From the NCBI GenBank assembly GCA_963732155.1, contig CAVSYB010000006.1, forward strand, positions 186,001 through 250,000: DNA of 64,000 nucleotides, given 5' to 3'. The position numbers and the translations under genes were made by a program. Shown here piece after piece: positions 60,593-64,000 of this stretch. Numbering within the stretch: the stretch's first letter is position 1; each line of letters begins with the position of its first letter. The stretch comes from Roseiarcus sp963732155 (GTDB taxonomy: Bacteria > Pseudomonadota > Alphaproteobacteria > Rhizobiales > Beijerinckiaceae). Below the pieces are notes generated by a model that was not told where the DNA came from, searched no databases, and saw only the letters and a program-made list of their open reading frames with translations.

Positions 60593-61138
60593 TCAGGCGA
60601 GCGCCTGCGCGCGCTCGGCGAGGGCGCGCCACCAAAGCTCGTGCGCGCGCCAGTTCCAGTTCGCCGCCGGCGACGGCGAGGGCAGCAGCCAGATGCGCGT
60701 CGCGCCGATCGTCTCGGCCTGCTCGCCGAAACCGGCCGCGCGGCGCAGGAAGCGGCGCCCGCCCGTCAGGCTGGTGAAGGCGAGGACCCCCGGCTGGTGC
60801 TCGAGCATGCGCGCCCGCAGGCGCTCGCGCGCCGCCGCGCCGAGGCTTCCCGGCGGCAGTTCCTTGTCCATGCCATAGACATGCTTGGCGAGGTCGGTCA
60901 GGCCGACGCCGCAAGCCAGCAGCAGGGGATATTCGGCGGGTTTCAGCCGCCGCGCGGTCAGGCCGATCGCATGCAGGGTCGGCCAGAACTTGTTCTGCGG
61001 ATGCGCGTAATATTCGCCGCGCCGCGCCGACATCGTTCCCGGCGCGGTGCCGCAGAACACGATCTTCAGGCCCGGCCGCAGCAGGTCCGGCAGCACCGGC
61101 GGCGGGGCGTTGGTCGAAGCGCGCGCGGCCACGTTCAT
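60593..61138 (-). CDS. mug: Mug-type mismatch-specific uracil/thymine DNA glycosylase
   Basis: A 181-residue UDG-superfamily enzyme that removes U or T from G mismatches. LKIVFCGTAPGTMSARRGEYY and AHPQNKFWPTL align with the Mug region GINPGLSSA and AHPANRFW. The catalytic Asn of the GINPG loop is Ala here, and the C-terminal loop reads LLPSPSPAANWNW. It is overlapped by 4 bases (ATGA) by the glycosyltransferase gene upstream on the same strand. Chemistry may differ from E. coli Mug. Confidence 0.87.
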   Translation of the reverse strand: MNVAARASTNAPPPVLPDLLRPGLKIVFCGTAPGTMSARRGEYYAHPQNKFWPTLHAIGLTARRLKPAEYPLLLACGVGLTDLAKHVYGMDKELPPGSLGAAARERLRARMLEHQPGVLAFTSLTGGRRFLRRAAGFGEQAETIGATRIWLLPSPSPAANWNWRAHELWWRALAERAQALA

Positions 61139-62268
61139 GGTCCGCCGGCGCGCGCCGCGGGCGCCCGCGCATAGGCCGCCAGAACCTTGGCGGCGACCCG
61201 ATCGATGGTGAATTCGGCCTCGAAGCGGCGGCGCGCCGCCGCCCCCATCGAAGCGCGAAGATCGGGATCGCGCGCCAGCCGCTCGATCGCGCGCGCCGCG
61301 GCCTCGATGTCGCCGAGCGGCGCCAGCAGGCCCTCGACCCCGTCGTCGACCACCGCCCGGCAGCCCGGCACGTCGGTGGCGATGATCGGGCGCGCCGAAG
61401 CCGCCGCCTCGACCAGCGAGCGCGGCAGGCCTTCGCGATGCGACAACAGCAGCGCGACATGGCTGTCGCGCCACACGCCGGCGACGTCCCGGGTCGCGCC
61501 GCGCCAGCGGACGCCGTCGCGCCGGCTCCAGGCGTGCAGATCCGCTTCGGAAAATGTGTTGCGGTTGCCGGGATCCGGGCTCCCCCACAAATCGAGCGTC
61601 ACGTCGAGGCCGCGCGCGCGCGCCAGCGTCGCCGCCTCGACCGCCTCCGCCACGCCCTTGGAGCGCAGCATGCGCGCGACGACCGCGAGGCGCACCGGCG
61701 GGCTGGGCGGCGGCGGTTGCGGCGGAAAGGCGGCGGGATCGACCCCGGCGCCGCCGAGGAAAACCAGCCGGCCGTCCGCCAGGCTGAAGCCGAGTTCCGG
61801 CGGATCGTCGCGGTTCTCGAAGAAAACGACCAGCCCGGGCGCGCCGCTGATCGCCCGCAGCAACAGCCGCGTGACCTGCCGGGCGAGCCATGAAGCGAGC
61901 CCCGGTTCGGTCCAGAAATGGCCGAGGCCGGTCGGCGACAGGGCGAGCGCCGGCGCCGGCGCCAGGCGCGCCGCCAGGCCGCCGAGCAGCGTCGATTGCG
62001 TCGACAGCGCATGCACCAGATCGGGGCGCTCGGCGCGGATCAGCCAGCGAAGGCGCATCACCGCGGCGAGCGCGCGGATCGGGCTGGCGCGGCCGCGGTC
62101 ATGCGCGATCGGGAAGAGCTCGAAGCCCTCCTGGCGGATCGCCGCGCCGTCGCGGCCGACCCGGGTCGCCACCAGGATTTGATGGCCGGCGGCGCGGGCC
62201 GCCCGGGCGATGCCGAGGAAATGCGAGACGAAGAACCAGTCCTCGTTGACGACGTAGAGGATTTTCAC
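61135..62268 (-). CDS. Glycosyltransferase family 4
   Basis: A 377-residue GT-B glycosyltransferase. The start is GTG 62268 (VKILYVVNEDWFFVSHFLGI), with AAGAA upstream. The donor domain has VVARMLRSKGVAEAVEAATLA, ALLLSHREGLPRSLVEAAASARPIIATDVPG (in part) and the EGLPRSLVEA EX7E-like motif. It belongs to the capsular/O-antigen-type GT4 branch. Proximity to the phosphomannomutase gene suggests exopolysaccharide assembly (inference). Confidence 0.9.
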   Translation of the reverse strand: MKILYVVNEDWFFVSHFLGIARAARAAGHQILVATRVGRDGAAIRQEGFELFPIAHDRGRASPIRALAAVMRLRWLIRAERPDLVHALSTQSTLLGGLAARLAPAPALALSPTGLGHFWTEPGLASWLARQVTRLLLRAISGAPGLVVFFENRDDPPELGFSLADGRLVFLGGAGVDPAAFPPQPPPPSPPVRLAVVARMLRSKGVAEAVEAATLARARGLDVTLDLWGSPDPGNRNTFSEADLHAWSRRDGVRWRGATRDVAGVWRDSHVALLLSHREGLPRSLVEAAASARPIIATDVPGCRAVVDDGVEGLLAPLGDIEAAARAIERLARDPDLRASMGAAARRRFEAEFTIDRVAAKVLAAYARAPAARAGGP

Positions 62269-62358
62269 TTCTTGCAGTCTTTCCGCGGCGCGCCGTCGGC
62301 GTTGAACCACGGAACGATCGGCGAGGCAAAGCGCAACGTCGCCGGCCCGCGCCCCGCC

Positions 62359-63858
62359 TCACAAAGTCTGGTTGTAGGCCCCGACCTCGCCGTTCTCGCG
62401 CAGCACGCCGTCGACCGCCTCGAACATCTCGCGCATGCGTTGCTCCGAGACCGGGCTTTCGACGACCACGACGAGTTCGGGTTTGTTGGAGGAAGCGCGC
62501 ACCAGCCCCCAGGCGCCGTCCTCGACCATCACGCGGGCGCCGTTGACGGTGACGATTTCGCGGATTTTCTGCCCGGCGAGCAATTCGCCGTTGGCCTGCA
62601 TAGCCTTGAAGCGCGCGACGACGCGCTCGGCGACCGCGTATTTCACTTCGTCCGCGCAATACGGCGACATCGTCGGCGAGCCGAACGTGCGCGGCAGCGC
62701 GCGATAGAGATCGGCGATCGAGCGGGTCGGATTGCGGTCGAGCATGTCGAGAACCGCGATGGCGGTGACGAATCCATCGTCGTAGCCGCGCCCGATCGGC
62801 GCGTTGAAGAAGAAATGCCCCGACTTCTCGAAACCCGCCAGGGCGTTCAATTCCCTGACGCGGCGCTTGATGTGCGAATGGCCGGTCTTCCAGTAGTCGG
62901 TCCTCGCTCCATTGGCGAGGAGCACCGGATCGGTCGCAAACAAGCCGGTCGATTTCACGTCGACGACGAAGGTCGCGTCGGCGTGAAGCCGGGACAGATC
63001 CCGCGCGAGCATCACGCCGATCTTGTCGGCGAATATTTCCGCGCCTTCGTTGTCGACGACGCCGCAGCGGTCGCCGTCGCCGTCAAATCCCAGCGCGACG
63101 TCGGCGCGGGCGCTCAGCGCCGCCTGTCCCATCGCATGAAGCATCTTCAGGTCTTCGGGATTGGGATTGTAGCGGGGAAAGTTGAAGTCGAGCTCGCAAT
63201 CGAGCGGGGTGACCTCGCAGCCGAGCGCCGACAGTATCTTCGGCGCGAAGGCGCCCGCCGTGCCGTTGCCGCAGGCGGCGACCACCTTCAGACGGCGCGA
63301 GAATTTGGGTCGCTCGGTGAGGTCGGCGATGTACCGATCGGGGAAATTGGCGACGAAGCGATAGGCGCCGCCTTCGCCGAAACGGAATCTGCCGCCGCCG
63401 ACGATTTCGCGCAGACGTCCCATTTCCTCCGGGCCGAAGGTCACCGGGCGGCGCGCGCCCATCTTCACGCCGGTCCAGCCGTTGTCGTTGTGCGAGGCGG
63501 TGACCATCGCCACCGCCGCGACATCGAGATCGAATTGCGCGAAATAGGCCATCGGCGTGATCGCCAAGCCGATGTCGTGCACCTTGGCCCCCGCCGCCAT
63601 CAGGCCGGCGATCAGCGCATATTTGATCGACGAGGAATAGCCGCGAAAGTCGTGGCCGACCACGACCTGCGGATCGACGCCCATTTCATGCAGCAGCGTC
63701 GCCAGGCCCAGCCCGAGGGCCTGCACGCCCATCAGGTTGATTTCCTTCCCGAACAGCCAGCGCGCGTCATATTCGCGGAACCCGGTCGGCTTGACCATCG
63801 GGCGCGATTCGTAATCGTAGCTGTTGGGGATGAGCCGCGCTGCCGGCGTCGGATACAT
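62359..63858 (-). CDS. Phosphomannomutase/phosphoglucomutase
   Basis: A 499-residue alpha-D-phosphohexomutase that interconverts 6- and 1-phosphates of mannose or glucose, feeding nucleotide sugars. The four signatures are present: phosphoserine loop VTASHNDNGWTGVKMG, metal-binding GFDGDGDRCGV, sugar-binding FEKSGHFFFNAP and phosphate-binding VRASSNKPEL. The start is ATG 63858 (MYPTPAARLIP). It lies 90 bases upstream of the glycosyltransferase on the same strand. Confidence 0.95.
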   Translation of the reverse strand: MYPTPAARLIPNSYDYESRPMVKPTGFREYDARWLFGKEINLMGVQALGLGLATLLHEMGVDPQVVVGHDFRGYSSSIKYALIAGLMAAGAKVHDIGLAITPMAYFAQFDLDVAAVAMVTASHNDNGWTGVKMGARRPVTFGPEEMGRLREIVGGGRFRFGEGGAYRFVANFPDRYIADLTERPKFSRRLKVVAACGNGTAGAFAPKILSALGCEVTPLDCELDFNFPRYNPNPEDLKMLHAMGQAALSARADVALGFDGDGDRCGVVDNEGAEIFADKIGVMLARDLSRLHADATFVVDVKSTGLFATDPVLLANGARTDYWKTGHSHIKRRVRELNALAGFEKSGHFFFNAPIGRGYDDGFVTAIAVLDMLDRNPTRSIADLYRALPRTFGSPTMSPYCADEVKYAVAERVVARFKAMQANGELLAGQKIREIVTVNGARVMVEDGAWGLVRASSNKPELVVVVESPVSEQRMREMFEAVDGVLRENGEVGAYNQTL

Positions 63859-63960
63859 GAGAGCCTCGATCGGCGGCGCGGCGCGTCACGCGTCGGTCGC
63901 CATGTCCGTTGGTACAGGATTGAGCCGCCGATTCAAGCGGGACCGCGCCCTGATGGCGCT

Positions 63961-64000
63961 CTACTGCCGCAAGACGAGCTTGCCGTCCCTTTGCTCGACG
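63961..64000 (-). CDS. C-terminal end of an unidentified gene, cut by window edge
   Basis: On the minus strand the last 12 codons of a frame read VEQRDGKLVLRQ before a TAG. It may be the end of a gene that lies mainly outside the window. Too short to assign. Confidence 0.3.
   Translation of the reverse strand, partial: VEQRDGKLVLRQ

Overview
The window is GC-rich, densely coded chromosomal DNA. Gene content points to an alphaproteobacterium of the Hyphomicrobiales (Rhizobiales). The signs are a phaR-phaA-phaB polyhydroxybutyrate locus, both signature enzymes of the ethylmalonyl-CoA pathway (ccr and ecm), a TRAP transporter beside a pimeloyl-CoA-type degradation cluster, and small proteins of a kind I recall from Rhizobiales genomes. 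A Beijerinckiaceae/Methylocystaceae/Xanthobacteraceae-like lineage is my inference and is not proven. I see no rRNA, tRNA, CRISPR array or intact insertion sequence.

Layout. 1-13 kb: a truncated glyoxylate carboligase (gcl), an extended SDR, a DUF4239-like membrane protein, then an IclR regulator with a catabolic set (SDR, acyl-CoA ligase, two-subunit acyl-CoA dehydrogenase, second SDR) and a TRAP dicarboxylate-type importer. 13-19 kb: a glycosyltransferase, an alpha/beta hydrolase, glucokinase, an orphan Vsr endonuclease and an unusual AAA+ ATPase that carries a ClpS-like domain and a ClpX-type zinc finger at its N-terminus. 19-30 kb: ribosomal protein L32, an EamA exporter, an IorAB-type molybdenum hydroxylase, gamma-glutamyltranspeptidase, an SRAP protein, a methyltransferase, gloB and a GGDEF/EAL protein. 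30-39 kb: phaR/phaA/phaB, an MFS exporter, ecm, a small membrane protein, ccr and a YihY protein. 40-48 kb is accessory: a flavin monooxygenase, a TumE-type toxin-antitoxin pair, an HTH protein behind a tandem 33-bp repeat, a TetR/DUF1254 divergent pair, a GC-poor DUF2971 gene and dispersed inverted repeats. 48-55.3 kb: a CUT2 sugar-type ABC transporter with two permeases fused in one chain, a MarR-GNAT fusion regulator with a palindromic operator, and a RubisCO-like protein overlapping a cupin gene. 55-64 kb: a CrtI-like oxidoreductase, a secreted caspase-like protein and a small partner, a Mug-type glycosylase, a second glycosyltransferase and a phosphomannomutase.

How genes work together. 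phaA and phaB make 3-hydroxybutyryl-CoA, which can go to PHB (phaR present, phaC not in this window) or, via crotonyl-CoA, into the ethylmalonyl-CoA pathway (ccr, ecm). That pathway yields glyoxylate, which gcl can use. The RubisCO-like protein plus cupin pair matches the methylthioadenosine-isoprenoid shunt known from Rhodospirillum rubrum. The most unusual item is the ClpS / ClpX-zinc-finger / AAA+ fusion at 17134..18879. Second in interest are the RLP-cupin-transporter block and the secreted caspase-like protein that shares a C-terminal cysteine motif with its neighbour.
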